Shown piece after piece: positions 42,228 through 52,400 of a DNA stretch of 64,000 bases. Both the position numbers and the translations under genes were made by a program. The stretch is from Candidatus Nanohalarchaeota archaeon (GTDB taxonomy: Archaea > Nanohalarchaeota > Nanosalinia > Nanosalinales > JAFCCC01), in the NCBI GenBank assembly GCA_017610385.1, contig JAFCCC010000004.1, positions 13,735 through 77,734 of the forward strand. Reading direction: 5' to 3'. The first letter of the stretch is position 1. Each line of letters starts with the position of its first letter. The notes beneath the pieces are model-generated. The model saw only the letters and a program-made list of their open reading frames with translations, had not been told where the DNA came from and did no database searches.

Positions 42228-44093
42228 ATGAAACAGAAATTCAGATGTGGTTTAGAAATACACCAGCAGCTAAATACCAAAGAAAAATTGTTTTGTAGTT
42301 GTTTAAATTCTGTTGAAAATATTCAACCGTATTCTAAATTAGAACGATTTTTAAGACCTGTGACATCTGAGCTCGGTGAGAAAGATCCAACCGCTTTATT
42401 CGAATTTCTAAAAAAGAACAAATTCATTTACAACCTGTATCACAACAGCACATGTCTTGTTGAATTAGATGCAGAGCCACCCCATCGTTTAAATGAAGAA
42501 GCACTTAGAATTGTTCTAGAAGCCGCATTATTAATGAATTGTCATATTCCCGATGAAATACAATTTATGCGTAAAATGGTTCTAGATGGTTCAAATACTG
42601 CTGGTTTCCAGAGAACCTCTATTGTCGGCATGGATGGCTATATTGAAACTTCTGAAGGAAAAGTAAGAATCAAAGATATAGAATTAGAAGAAGAGGCCGC
42701 TGCACTAAATCAAAGACAAAATAAATCAGTTATATATGATTTAGATAGATTAGGCATACCTTTAATTGAAGTTGGAACTGAAACGGATATAAAAAGCATT
42801 GAACACGCGAAAGAAGTAGCACTTAAGATTGGAATGCTTTTAAGAAGTACTGGAAAGGTTAAACGAGGTTTAGGGACCATTCGGCAGGACGTTAATATTT
42901 CAATTGATGGGGGATCTAGAGTCGAAATAAAAGGATTTCAGGACGTTAAAAACATAGATAGTTTAATTAAGTTAGAAATCACGAGACAGCGTTCTTTGAT
43001 CCAAATTAAAAAAGAATTGAACAAAAGAGGAGTAAAAACATTCAAACTAGAACAAATGGATAGTTCTAATTTATTTTTAAAAAGTGAAAATAAATTAATA
43101 AGATCAATTTTAAAGGAAAATGGAGTAGTACTTTCTGTAAAACTGCCAAAGTTTGCGGGTTTAATGAAAAAAATTATTTCTGATGAAAAGACCTTAGCAA
43201 AAGAATTAGTGGATTATGTTAAGATTTATGGACTAAAAGGAATAATTCATTCTGATGAAAATCTTAAAAAATATGAGATAGAAACTGACTTTGAAAGATT
43301 AGCAAATAAACTCAAAAAAGAAAAAGAAGATGTTGTTCTTATTGTTGCTGGGCACAAAGATCAAGTAAAAAAAGCAATGATGGCCCTCTGTAAACGAATT
43401 GAATTTCTTCCAATCGGCGTCCCAGAAGAAACAAGAGCTGCTGATTTAAATTATACCACACATTATTCTAGACCATTGCCTGGGAAATCTCGAATGTACC
43501 CAGAAACAGATATTCCCCCCAAAGAAATTTCAAAAGCACTTTTATCTAAAATCAAAAAAGAATTGCCGCAAACCTTAGAGGAAAAAGAAAAAAAATACTC
43601 TAAATTAATTGGAAAGGAAATGGCATCACAATTAGTTGATTCTTATCATTTCGTCATATTTGAAAAAATAATTTCTGAGTCCAAATTTGATAAGAAAATT
43701 ATTGCTAATATTTTTACAAATGTACTTAACAGTCTAGATAAACGTGGTTTTCTAACTGCCAAACTAACAAAAAAACACTTTTTAGATATTATTAAATTAT
43801 TAGAAAGTAGAAAAATTGCGACTAATTCAACTTCACTAATCTTATCTAAATTATGTTTAAAGCCAGAACTTTCTGTTAGTGACGTTATAAAACAAAATAA
43901 CTTAGCTAAATTAACTGACAAGGAACTTAAAGAATTAATTAAAGTTACTATTTTTCAAAATAAGAAAGACCTTGCCGGAAAAGAATATCACGCAGAAAAA
44001 ATACTTATGCAAATTTTAATGCGAAAAATTGGTGGTCGTGCCGAAGGATCAAAAATATCTGAATTCTTAAAAAAAGAACTTAAAAATAATTAA
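42228..44093 (+). CDS. gatE: Glu-tRNA(Gln) amidotransferase subunit E
   Basis: 621 residues. The GatB/GatE catalytic core begins RCGLEIHQQLNTKEKLFCSC; SRMYPETDIPP is a further family motif, and the C-terminal ~150 residues form the YqeY-like tRNA-contacting tail. With GatD it makes Gln-tRNA(Gln) from misacylated Glu-tRNA(Gln). The gene ends directly against the stop of the convergent pilin gene, with no spacer. Confidence 0.96.
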   Translation: MKQKFRCGLEIHQQLNTKEKLFCSCLNSVENIQPYSKLERFLRPVTSELGEKDPTALFEFLKKNKFIYNLYHNSTCLVELDAEPPHRLNEEALRIVLEAALLMNCHIPDEIQFMRKMVLDGSNTAGFQRTSIVGMDGYIETSEGKVRIKDIELEEEAAALNQRQNKSVIYDLDRLGIPLIEVGTETDIKSIEHAKEVALKIGMLLRSTGKVKRGLGTIRQDVNISIDGGSRVEIKGFQDVKNIDSLIKLEITRQRSLIQIKKELNKRGVKTFKLEQMDSSNLFLKSENKLIRSILKENGVVLSVKLPKFAGLMKKIISDEKTLAKELVDYVKIYGLKGIIHSDENLKKYEIETDFERLANKLKKEKEDVVLIVAGHKDQVKKAMMALCKRIEFLPIGVPEETRAADLNYTTHYSRPLPGKSRMYPETDIPPKEISKALLSKIKKELPQTLEEKEKKYSKLIGKEMASQLVDSYHFVIFEKIISESKFDKKIIANIFTNVLNSLDKRGFLTAKLTKKHFLDIIKLLESRKIATNSTSLILSKLCLKPELSVSDVIKQNNLAKLTDKELKELIKVTIFQNKKDLAGKEYHAEKILMQILMRKIGGRAEGSKISEFLKKELKNN

Positions 44094-44531
44094 TTAAGAA
44101 GTAGTTATTGATGTTTCTTCATCAATTAAATTTGGACAATCGGGAGTTGTGATTGTTATTTTATCTGGCAAACTTGAAATAGAGGTTATTGTTATGGTTT
44201 TTATATCTGCGGATTGTAATGTTCCTGAGTTCTCATTTCCTTCCTGAACTCCAGACCGATATACATAAACATTTACGTCTGTTAAATCTATTGCACCAGT
44301 ATTTGCTATAGAAACTAGCATTCGATCATTTGTATCATCCCACACGGCATCATAAATCGCAATCCCCGCATAAGAACAAGAAATAACCTGATTAGATCTA
44401 TTACCCACATTTTCAGTTTGTTCTTTTGTAAATGTCGTTAACCAAGCAGTTAATATTGCTGCTACAGCCATTGTAAATGCTATAAGAAGTACTGCAGCAA
44501 TTAAAGGAGATACACCCTTTTGTTTATTCAT
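44094..44531 (-). CDS. Archaeal type IV pilin (DUF1628/pilin_N-like)
   Basis: I chose the ATG at 44531 (145 residues), with GAGGCGA upstream, over the one at 44543. The leader MNKQKG precedes VSPLIAAVLLIAFTMAVAAI, the same family as the pilin at 40157. The mature domain is beta-rich. A TTTTATATACAAA element (about 44561-44573) gives it its own promoter although it follows the coiled-coil operon on the same strand. Not obviously co-regulated with the assembly genes. Confidence 0.85.
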   Translation of the reverse strand: MNKQKGVSPLIAAVLLIAFTMAVAAILTAWLTTFTKEQTENVGNRSNQVISCSYAGIAIYDAVWDDTNDRMLVSIANTGAIDLTDVNVYVYRSGVQEGNENSGTLQSADIKTITITSISSLPDKITITTPDCPNLIDEETSITTS

Positions 44532-44577
44532 GATTCGCCTCATATTATAAGTTACGAAAGTTTGTATATAAAACTAT

Positions 44578-44871
44578 CTACTCTTTAATCTTGTCCTTAA
44601 GGAACTCTATTTCGTCTGTAAGAACTTTCTGGTTCTTTTCTAGCAATTCTACGGAATGAAGGATCTCATTTGTCAGTTTTTCAAAATTCTGACGCTGTAC
44701 TACTTCCTTACCCAAAAGTTTTTCATACTTTTCCTTATCATTGCTTTGCACAGTCTCTAAATTACATTCTAATTCATTTAGCTTACTAAACATATCTTTT
44801 TCAAATTTTTCCAAGTTTTTTTTAACGAACTTAAGTTCCCGTCTTCTTCTTTTTTTAAATAAAAATGTCAT
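44578..44871 (-). CDS. Small coiled-coil protein, end of the giant-ATPase operon
   Basis: 97 residues. A very basic start (MTFLFKKRRRRELKFVKK) is followed by a continuous charged coiled coil to the end. It starts by TAATG overlap with the stop of the preceding coiled-coil gene, so it is co-translated with it. No signal peptide or membrane helix. Probably a small partner of the larger coiled-coil proteins; the function is unknown. Confidence 0.7.
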   Translation of the reverse strand: MTFLFKKRRRRELKFVKKNLEKFEKDMFSKLNELECNLETVQSNDKEKYEKLLGKEVVQRQNFEKLTNEILHSVELLEKNQKVLTDEIEFLKDKIKE

Positions 44872-46052
44872 TACATCCCCATCTTTTCAAGAAGCATTTC
44901 AATTAATTCTGCGTTCTTTTGTTTAGTATCTTCAAAAGCATTTTTTAGTTTATTTATTTCTCCTTTACCTGCTTTTGTAATTTCCAAATCCCTTAACTTA
45001 TCTTTGTATTTATGCAATTCATATTTCTTTAGTTCTTTAAGTGTCTCACGCAATTCTTTTTCTATCTCGTTTAATTCAGAGATATTATCTTTAACTTTTT
45101 CTTGATCACTTTCAATGGAAAATACCTTAACCATTAATTGTTCTAGTTTATTGTTCATCTCTAATAGTTGTAAATTCCGTTTTTCGAATGCCTCTTGAGT
45201 ATCTTTTAAGACTTGTTCTGTATGTTTTTCTTGTTCTTGTACTGTTGGTAACTCACGGGTTCTTTCATCAACATCTTTAATATTAATCTTAATTTTAGAA
45301 CAATCTGCCTTGGTGCTTTGTAATTCGTGTTTGAAATCCTTTAAAAGGTCTTTGATAGCAAGAACTTGTGCTGCGGTTTTTCCATTTTCAGTTAGTTTAT
45401 TCCAGATTAATTCATAAGATTGCTTTAATCTATCAAATGCAGGAGTCATAACAAAATCTGTTTCAATTCTATTTTTTAACTCATCAAATTCTTCTCTAAA
45501 CTTCTTGGCCCACAATAAGCTCATTTGTAATTCTTCTTCTTTTTTATCTAGTGTAGAAATTGAACCCATCATTTTTTTCTGAGTTTCTATTATTTCAAAG
45601 ACTTTCCCAGAAACTCCTTCTAAATCTTCTCTTTGTTTTTTCGATAGTTGATATTGTTCTTCTAGCTCTGCACTGTATTTTTCAATCTTTCTATCTAATT
45701 CATAAACTTCTGCCTTTGAAAAATCTTGATTTTCTTCTAATTTAATTATTCTCTGAACGAATTCAACATTTAATTTACTCTCTAAATTATGCAGAGTCTC
45801 TGTCAAAACAGCTATTTTTCGCATAGTTTCAGCTTCTGTTGTTTCTGATGTTCTAAATTCCTCATTGACTTTTTGTTTAAAGTCATCTGTACTTTTAACT
45901 AATTCCCAGATTTCTGAACGAAGTTCTTCTGATTCTTTGACATTTTTGTCTATTTTAGAAGTATATAAAACCCCTTTTTCTTCTAATTTCTTTTCAAAGT
46001 TCTGCCCAATTATTTCTATCTTCTGATTAATTGTTTGCTGTAAATTACCCAT
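44871..46052 (-). CDS. Coiled-coil protein, 3' part of a broken gene
   Basis: 393 residues from MGNLQQTINQK, almost entirely charged coiled coil. The tail QKNAELIEMLLEKMGM matches the tail RKNAEVVESMLDKMGI of the 611-residue protein at 46640-48475, so the two are related. The start has no clear ribosome site, and the codons before it, read in the frame of the middle fragment minus one copy of the 14-base duplication, continue the coil without a break (QGNEHVSHLKELMGNLQQ). I therefore think this is the C-terminal part of a longer gene; separate translation by re-initiation is possible. Confidence 0.7.
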   Translation of the reverse strand: MGNLQQTINQKIEIIGQNFEKKLEEKGVLYTSKIDKNVKESEELRSEIWELVKSTDDFKQKVNEEFRTSETTEAETMRKIAVLTETLHNLESKLNVEFVQRIIKLEENQDFSKAEVYELDRKIEKYSAELEEQYQLSKKQREDLEGVSGKVFEIIETQKKMMGSISTLDKKEEELQMSLLWAKKFREEFDELKNRIETDFVMTPAFDRLKQSYELIWNKLTENGKTAAQVLAIKDLLKDFKHELQSTKADCSKIKINIKDVDERTRELPTVQEQEKHTEQVLKDTQEAFEKRNLQLLEMNNKLEQLMVKVFSIESDQEKVKDNISELNEIEKELRETLKELKKYELHKYKDKLRDLEITKAGKGEINKLKNAFEDTKQKNAELIEMLLEKMGM

Positions 46053-46069
46053 TAATTCTTTAAGATGAC

Positions 46070-46320
46070 TTACATGTTCATTTCCCTGTGTTCATTTCCC
46101 TGTTTTACAGAAGTATCAAATGTTTCAATATGTTCTGATAAAGACTGAATTTTATTTCCTATTTTTATTAAATCAGTCTGTTTAGCTGCTTCAGTATCTA
46201 AATTTAATGCCTCAATTTCTCCCAACCGTTCATTTAACTCTGTCACGGTTTCCGCAAGTTTATTTGTTTCTATTTTTGAAATCCTATCAGTAATCCCGCT
46301 TACTTCTTCTTGTATTTGAC
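46070..46320 (-). pseudogene. Middle fragment of the broken coiled-coil gene
   Basis: Read in its own frame (first codon base at 46321), this stretch encodes about 80 coiled-coil residues, beginning GQIQEEVSGITDRISKIETN and ending at a TAA at 46070-46072. It has no good start codon. The N-terminal fragment leads into it by a two-base excess (or one-base deficit) near 46330, and the 14-base tandem duplication at 46075-46102 throws it out of frame with the C-terminal fragment. All three frames keep heptad-like composition, which argues for one ancestral gene. Confidence 0.7.
46075..46102. repeat. Perfect 14-bp tandem duplication that shifts the reading frame
   Basis: TGTTCATTTCCCTG occurs at 46075-46088 and again at 46089-46102. 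Removing one copy joins the middle fragment in frame to the 393-residue ORF. The duplication is therefore the direct cause of that break and is potentially reversible by slippage. Confidence 0.9.
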
Positions 46321-46638
46321 CTAATTTCTTATCTGTATTTTAGTCAGTGTTTTAGTTTCCAAAGTAATAATTCTTTCTTTTAATTCCCTATTTTTTTCAT
46401 TTACTTTATCAAAATCCTTATCTACTAGCGATAAATTCCTATTCAATTGCTCACTTAAATTAAACGTAATTCTCTTTTCTAAATCACTCAATTTTGATTC
46501 GATAGGACTTAGTTTTGAAATTCGATTTTTCAGAGATTCAATTTCTTTCTGTCTCCTGTTATCCTTAGTTTTTATACTTTCAATACTACTGGTCACCCGT
46601 TCTTTTAACTCCGTTAGATGTTTTTCAATATCTTCCAT
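46321..46638 (-). CDS. Coiled-coil protein, 5' fragment of a broken gene
   Basis: I use the ATG at 46638 (MEDIEKHLTELKERVTSS), one base after the stop of the 611-residue gene, rather than 46671. About 105 residues of charged coiled coil end prematurely at TKIQIRN. Two bases fewer near 46330 would give TKIDKKLGQIQEEV and run into the middle fragment. Restored, the gene would encode roughly 590 residues, close to the neighbouring 611-residue paralogue. Confidence 0.65.
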   Translation of the reverse strand: MEDIEKHLTELKERVTSSIESIKTKDNRRQKEIESLKNRISKLSPIESKLSDLEKRITFNLSEQLNRNLSLVDKDFDKVNEKNRELKERIITLETKTLTKIQIRN

Positions 46639-46639
46639 T

Positions 46640-48475
46640 TTAAATCCCCATTTTATCAAGCATAGATTCAACTACTTCAGCATTCTTACGAAGTGCTCTT
46701 TCTAAAAATAGGTTGAGCTCCTTTAAATCTTGCATGTTTGCCTTTGATTCATTAACTTGTTTGATTTCAAATTCAAATTTCTTACCCAAACTAGAATTAT
46801 AATCTTTTAGTGCCACCAACCCATCTTTTAACTCTTGTTGACTTTGTTCTAATAAGAATAATTTCCCAGCCAAATTATTTATTTTGGTGTCTATTTGAAC
46901 ATCAATTAAACCTTTCTTTGTAAGTTCAGACTTATAATTTTCTAAAACCCGATTAAATCCTTTTTCTGAATCATTTAGTTCTTCCATTTTTCGTTCAACA
47001 GATTTAAATTGCCTTATATTTTCCTTAATCTTAGAATATTCTTTTTCAAAGTCCCCTAGTCTTGTAGATAATATTTTTAAAGAACTTTCAATTGGTTTCT
47101 GCCGTTCCCCGATTTCTTTAGTTTCATCTAGTCTTTCTTTGAATTCTTTTAGTTTTCTGGTAATCTTTCCAACATCTTCTTTGGTAATCACATCTGAAAT
47201 TTTCTCATTTAGCAAATTAGTTTGATTTTCAACAGATTTAATAGTCTTATACATAATTTCCTTGTTTAAACGCTCTAAAATAGCATTAATGTTTTCTATT
47301 CTTGATTTATTTGCTCGTTCTAATTCCAAATATGCTCTCTCAGAAATACTTCCTGTTTCAAAATCCTCCCGCGCTTTCTTCAATAGTTTCAGAATATTTC
47401 TTTTTTCACCTTCTAATTCTTCTGGACCTTCCATACTTCTAGAAAGAATCTCCATTTTTTCTTCTACTTTGCGGTCCAAATCATTGCTTTTTTCTTCTAA
47501 TGCTTGCTCTAAATTTGTGATTTTTTTGGAAATACCTTTAGTTAATTTACTAATTTCCAGTTTAATTTCATCAAAAGACCCAGATAGTTCTTTCTTTTGA
47601 GATTCGTTTTGCAATTTATATTTTTCCAAACTTTTTAAGGATTCTTCTAATTCTTTTAATTTTTCAGAAATTTCTTTGGGTAATTCTTTAATTCCAATAT
47701 TTTTAACTTCCTGCACCAATTGATTTTTAAATTTGTCTAAATCTGTTTTTTTGATGACATCTTCATTAAATTTTAAGTTTAATCCATCTTGTTGTTTTAC
47801 TAATTCTTGAGTTAATTCATCTACTTTTTCTATGGTACTTAGGTTTTTAGTTAAATCTGCGGTTTTATTATTCACTTCCATAAAAATGCTCTCTATTTTA
47901 GCGGCAATTCTTTCATTGTATCTTTTTGTGTGCTCAATCGAATCTATATCTTCTTTAATCTTATTTGATAACTCTACTAAATTTTCTAAACTTTTTATTT
48001 TTTCAAAAGAACCCCTAATTGACTTTAATTCATTATCAACGCTTCCAAATACTTTTTCATTTCTTTCTATTTTTGCAAAAGATTTATCCACCTCTAAATT
48101 TAATTTTTCAATTTTCATTGCAAATTTTTCTGGGGAAACCTCTTCCATAATTTCTTTAAATTTATCTATATTGAGTTCAATTTCTCTTTGAGATTTTTCA
48201 CGATCCAAAATCATTCTTCTTAAATCTCCAATCTCTTCAGAAACTCTATTTAATCTTTCATTTACCTGAGGTCTAAAGCTATCAACTAGTTCTAACTTTC
48301 CCCCCAGCTTCTCTATTTCTATAACAAGTTTTTCTACTTGAGAATCCTCGGTTTTTAAGAAAGGAGTTTGTTTTACTGGTTCTATTTTGGTTACCTTAAA
48401 TTTATTCCAGCAAGAATCACAAACACTACCTTTTTCGTCTTTCAAATCTTTTCCACAAATAATACATTTTCTCAT
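46640..48475 (-). CDS. Zinc-ribbon coiled-coil protein
   Basis: 611 residues. The N-terminus MRKCIICGKDLKD followed by VCDSCWNKF is a four-Cys zinc ribbon (CxxC-x(n)-CxxC). The rest is long coiled coil with one linker (FETGSISERAYLELE) resembling the short helical motifs that bring partner subunits together. The tail RKNAEVVESMLDKMGI is shared with the downstream coiled-coil gene. No membrane helix, so cytoplasmic. Its ATG overlaps the upstream stop as ATGA. It likely acts with the membrane ATPase upstream; the role is inferred from coupling only. Confidence 0.78.
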   Translation of the reverse strand: MRKCIICGKDLKDEKGSVCDSCWNKFKVTKIEPVKQTPFLKTEDSQVEKLVIEIEKLGGKLELVDSFRPQVNERLNRVSEEIGDLRRMILDREKSQREIELNIDKFKEIMEEVSPEKFAMKIEKLNLEVDKSFAKIERNEKVFGSVDNELKSIRGSFEKIKSLENLVELSNKIKEDIDSIEHTKRYNERIAAKIESIFMEVNNKTADLTKNLSTIEKVDELTQELVKQQDGLNLKFNEDVIKKTDLDKFKNQLVQEVKNIGIKELPKEISEKLKELEESLKSLEKYKLQNESQKKELSGSFDEIKLEISKLTKGISKKITNLEQALEEKSNDLDRKVEEKMEILSRSMEGPEELEGEKRNILKLLKKAREDFETGSISERAYLELERANKSRIENINAILERLNKEIMYKTIKSVENQTNLLNEKISDVITKEDVGKITRKLKEFKERLDETKEIGERQKPIESSLKILSTRLGDFEKEYSKIKENIRQFKSVERKMEELNDSEKGFNRVLENYKSELTKKGLIDVQIDTKINNLAGKLFLLEQSQQELKDGLVALKDYNSSLGKKFEFEIKQVNESKANMQDLKELNLFLERALRKNAEVVESMLDKMGI

Positions 48476-49491
48476 TTACTTGTTCCCACCTTCTTTTTTA
48501 ATGAAGTCAAATATTCTTGGCACATTTTGTACATCCCTTTATCATATTTTTCTTTTACTAATGCCAATTCAAGTTCTAAATCACGTAATCCCTTTTTCTG
48601 AGACAGTTTTTTAAGTGCAATTTCTATATTTTTTATTTGGTCTTTAAGTTCTGCAGGGCTTTTTTTGATTTTTTGTGATGCTTTATTTTTTAAATGCGCT
48701 TTGACACCTTTTAAATGTTCTATATTTAATTTTCTTTTTCTTACAATAAATTTCTTTCTCCCAAAACTCAAATAAAATATCAAAAGACCTATTGCGATTA
48801 TCGCTACAGAAACACCATATTTTAAAATCTTAGACCAAAGCTCTTTATTTTCCTTAGCTTTTAGAAGTAAATCTCTTTCCTTTGCCATAAACTCTGCAGT
48901 ATGATTTGAGTTCATGAGTACTCCCTCTATTTCTTCCAATGAAATTCTAATAGATTCCAAAGAAGTATATGCTGTATCGTAGTCTTCATCTGCATAGCTT
49001 TTTTTCGCGTCATCTAATTTAGTTCCCATTTCAAAAATCGATACTTTAATTTCATCAGAAGTTTCATTTAATAGTGATTTTAATACTTGTAATCTGCCTT
49101 CATAATACTCAATTAAACTTTTAATCTGATTTGGGACCTGACTAACTCTTATTGTAATTTGTTTAGAATAATTTTCACTTTCCATCCCCATTAAAAGAGG
49201 ATAATATCCAATTTTACTTCCAGATTTCACTGTTATAGTAACTGACTCTGCTGTTTGCGCATTCAGAAGAATCGTTTTTTGTTTTGGTTCAATAGCTAAA
49301 TCACTAGCCAAATTTAAGAGATATGCTCTTTCAATTCTATCTTGATTTAAAATCGTCAATTTAATAAAGTACGTAGAATTAGGGAGCATAATAATCTCTG
49401 ATGGTGCGCTTATTATTACTTCTGCATTTGTTAAGCCAACAAAAAGAAAAAATAAAGTCAAAAAAGCCGCCAATATAGCAAGTTTATTCAT
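48472..49491 (-). CDS. One-TM surface protein with cytoplasmic tail like the giant ATPase
   Basis: 339 residues. A signal peptide (MNKLAILAAFLTLFFLFVGL..NAE) precedes an exterior beta domain of about 90 residues resembling the NEW3/COG1470 type (LPNSTYFIKLTILNQDR ... KSGSKIGYYPLLMG), a helical stalk, one membrane helix (YGVSVAIIAIGLLIFYLSFG, about residues 240-260) and a cytoplasmic coil. The end, DLELELALVKEKYDKGMYKM..., resembles the last residues of the giant ATPase. The start overlaps the giant gene's stop (TAATG). Likely a membrane partner of that ATPase. Confidence 0.78.
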   Translation of the reverse strand: MNKLAILAAFLTLFFLFVGLTNAEVIISAPSEIIMLPNSTYFIKLTILNQDRIERAYLLNLASDLAIEPKQKTILLNAQTAESVTITVKSGSKIGYYPLLMGMESENYSKQITIRVSQVPNQIKSLIEYYEGRLQVLKSLLNETSDEIKVSIFEMGTKLDDAKKSYADEDYDTAYTSLESIRISLEEIEGVLMNSNHTAEFMAKERDLLLKAKENKELWSKILKYGVSVAIIAIGLLIFYLSFGRKKFIVRKRKLNIEHLKGVKAHLKNKASQKIKKSPAELKDQIKNIEIALKKLSQKKGLRDLELELALVKEKYDKGMYKMCQEYLTSLKKKVGTSK

Positions 49492-52400
49492 TATATCTTC
49501 TCCCCATAATTCTTTAGACTTTCTCTCAAACTTTCCATGTAGATTTCAGTCATTCTAAATGCCCCTGTTTTTAATTTATCTAATGCAAGTTTATACTCTA
49601 ATTCAATATCTGTAACGTCCGTTCCCTTCTCTTTAATTCTCTCAATAGCCAATTCAACTTTCTTTAATTCTTCTCCGAATTTCTTGTATGTTGAAAGTTC
49701 TTGCTCAGTAATTTTGTGTGGTTCGTGCAATAGCGGTCTAAATTTAATGAAATATGGCCTTCCTTTATTGTACTTTGGGTTCTGTAACATGCCTACACCC
49801 ACTTCTTCTTTTGTGACTCTCTTAGCGTAATCTTCTCCGTATTTGTCTTTTACACGACCAATATCTTCCAAAGCCTTTGTATGCATCTGAATTTCTGTTA
49901 ATACATTACCTCTTAATGCTTCTTTGAAATCTGCTAAAACCTGAGAAATCATAATTAGACCAATACCCCACTTTCTAAATTCTCTTGCAGCTTTTTCTAA
50001 TGCAATATAACCGCCTTTTCCACCATATCTTTCTAATAATCTATGAACCTCATCAAATACAATAAACATTTTTAGTTCAGTAGATTCTTCCCAAGGTTCC
50101 TTAAATATTGTACTTACAATAGAGCTTACTGCTTGATCATATTGCCCTGGCTTTAATTTATTTAATGTAAATATCGTAATCTCACCAGGATTCATATATT
50201 TCTTAAAGTCAATATGCAAATCTGGATCAGTTACTTCGTAAATCATTCCTTTAAATGGTCTGGAATCACTTTCTTTCATTCCAAATTCTTTATATAGTTT
50301 CAATAGATTTGGGTCTTTTACTCTTTTAACAAACCCAGTCCATTGTGCTGTTGGATCAAACACAATGATTGGAATATTTTTATTTAATAATTCTTCTACC
50401 ATGACCATCGCAGATACGGATTTGCCACTTCCTGTGGCCCCCGCAGTTATCATATGTGTACTTAAATCGGCGGAATTAAATGTGGCTTTTGTATTTGTTT
50501 CTGCTATTTTTCCCAAATACAAATCTCCTGATGGAAGTGTTTTGAAAGACATTGGGAAAATATACTTTGATTTAGACAATTTCCATTTTAAGTAATATCT
50601 CCTGCCGTAAAATGCACCCAACCCTCCCAAAATAACACCTAATATAGAAATAGCAATTATTATTCTTATAGGTGTCCAGAAGGGTTTAATTACTTCAAAT
50701 ATGTCTGCAGATGAAGCGGTTTTATTCTCATAGGTTGCTGTTGTTTCTATGAAATATCTACCCAAGTCAATATTTGTTAATGGTACTGATCTAACAAAGG
50801 ATAATGAGGTTTCCAAAGCTAATTCTTCCTCTTGTTGCAATAAAACCTTTTCACTGTCAATTGATTTTATATTATAGGTTAAATGCACATCAAACTTCTT
50901 CTTAAATCCTAAATTATAGATGGAAGTATGGAACTTTAAAGAACTATTTGAGGTTACGTATTTTGTTAGAGTCTCTACTTTAATATCTAATAGTGCTTCT
51001 TGTTCTGGAGTTACAAACAAGGTTACTGGAATTGTTTGTGAACTTGTCCCAACTGTTATTTTTATTTCTCCTGTATAAATTCCAGGCTGTGTTGTTGGTA
51101 ATGTAAACACTTTTACTTTAAGATCTTCTGTTGTGCCACCCTTCATTGTAAATACATCTTTTTCAAGTACGATATATTCCCATACAGAACCACTTACTTC
51201 TAATTTTGTTTCTTGAGTTGTTTCTTGATTATTTGTAATCCAAAGAGAATACATCTTACTATCTCCTGGGCTCAAAGTAGCTTCTATCAAATCTGTTTTA
51301 ACTGAAAAAGAGGGTACTGCCGCTTGTTCTTTATTTAATTTATCTAATTCATCTTGTAATTGACTTAATGAAACTCCTCCTCCTCCGCTACCTCCAGAAT
51401 AGCTAGTAGTGCTTCCACAAGAGCCACAGTCTTCTGAACAAGATGTGCAGGTTTCATATTGTGCGTCACATACACCATCTCCACAAACAACCATTTCTGC
51501 TACTGCATAAGCAGAGAAAGAAGTTAATCCAGTGACTGTAATAGTTTCTGAATTTACATCAGGCGTTCCGCCAACACAAACCCAAGTAGAATTGCAGCTT
51601 CTTGAATTAAAACTCCAATCTGAGCATTTATACACTCTTAGAGAATCAACATTAGTATAACTTGTTCCTGAGAAATTCAATTGTAATGATACTCTACTTA
51701 AATTAAAGGCATTTTGAACTGATAGTACTCTCTGAGTGCTTTTTGTACTGGTTACCCCTACGAATCTTAAAGGCACATCATCAAATTGTATGGGGTCAAG
51801 TGTATTTTCTGTAATTGGAACATCATACAGTGTAATCCAATGATCAAATGTTCTTATTTTCAGATCGTATGTTGCATTGTATATTGAAGAGTTATAATAT
51901 CCAGTTCCGTTTGTAGTTAAATTAAATTGATTATAATTTCCTTCTAAACTTTTATTTACTCTATATAATTCATAAGTAACATCTACGGTACTGTTTTGAG
52001 AATCCAAGAAATTTCCAGACAAAGTTATCTTATTGAAGAATACTTCAAACCAACCAGTATAATTATCATAGTTTCCAGTTGTATCATTAAAGCCTAGACT
52101 ATAATCATAACTGCCCAGTTCTGTGAGATTGTATAATAACACACTCCACGTAGTATTTGTTAAATTGCTTGTAACATTTGTTAAGGTATACTTTGTTACA
52201 GTTCCATTAGGATATGTCAAATTCAAGAAAACTTGACTAACATTCACATTATCTGAAATATTTGCATAAATGGTATTGTTTTGACCGTAGATTATGTCTG
52301 GAATAGTAACATGTTCTAAAATTGGTGCAGAAATATCTCTATAGGTTATCGCATTACTTTCTATGTCTGTACGTTCAGCACCTACTGTAGCATATGTTGC

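Noticed and set aside
44871-46638. Programmed ribosomal frameshifting to explain the three-frame coiled-coil gene
   Set aside because: There is no slippery heptamer or downstream structure at either junction, and one break is an exact 14-base duplication, which points to mutation.
47262-48614. Plus-strand Ser/Phe-rich ORFs opposite the coiled-coil genes
   Set aside because: They read as reverse complements of Lys/Glu-rich coils, a common artefact. The minus-strand genes are coupled and have domain features.
50418-50441. A third intein in the P-loop of the giant ATPase
   Set aside because: The P-loop GATGSGKS continues directly into SAMVMVEELLNKN; no splicing motifs are present.
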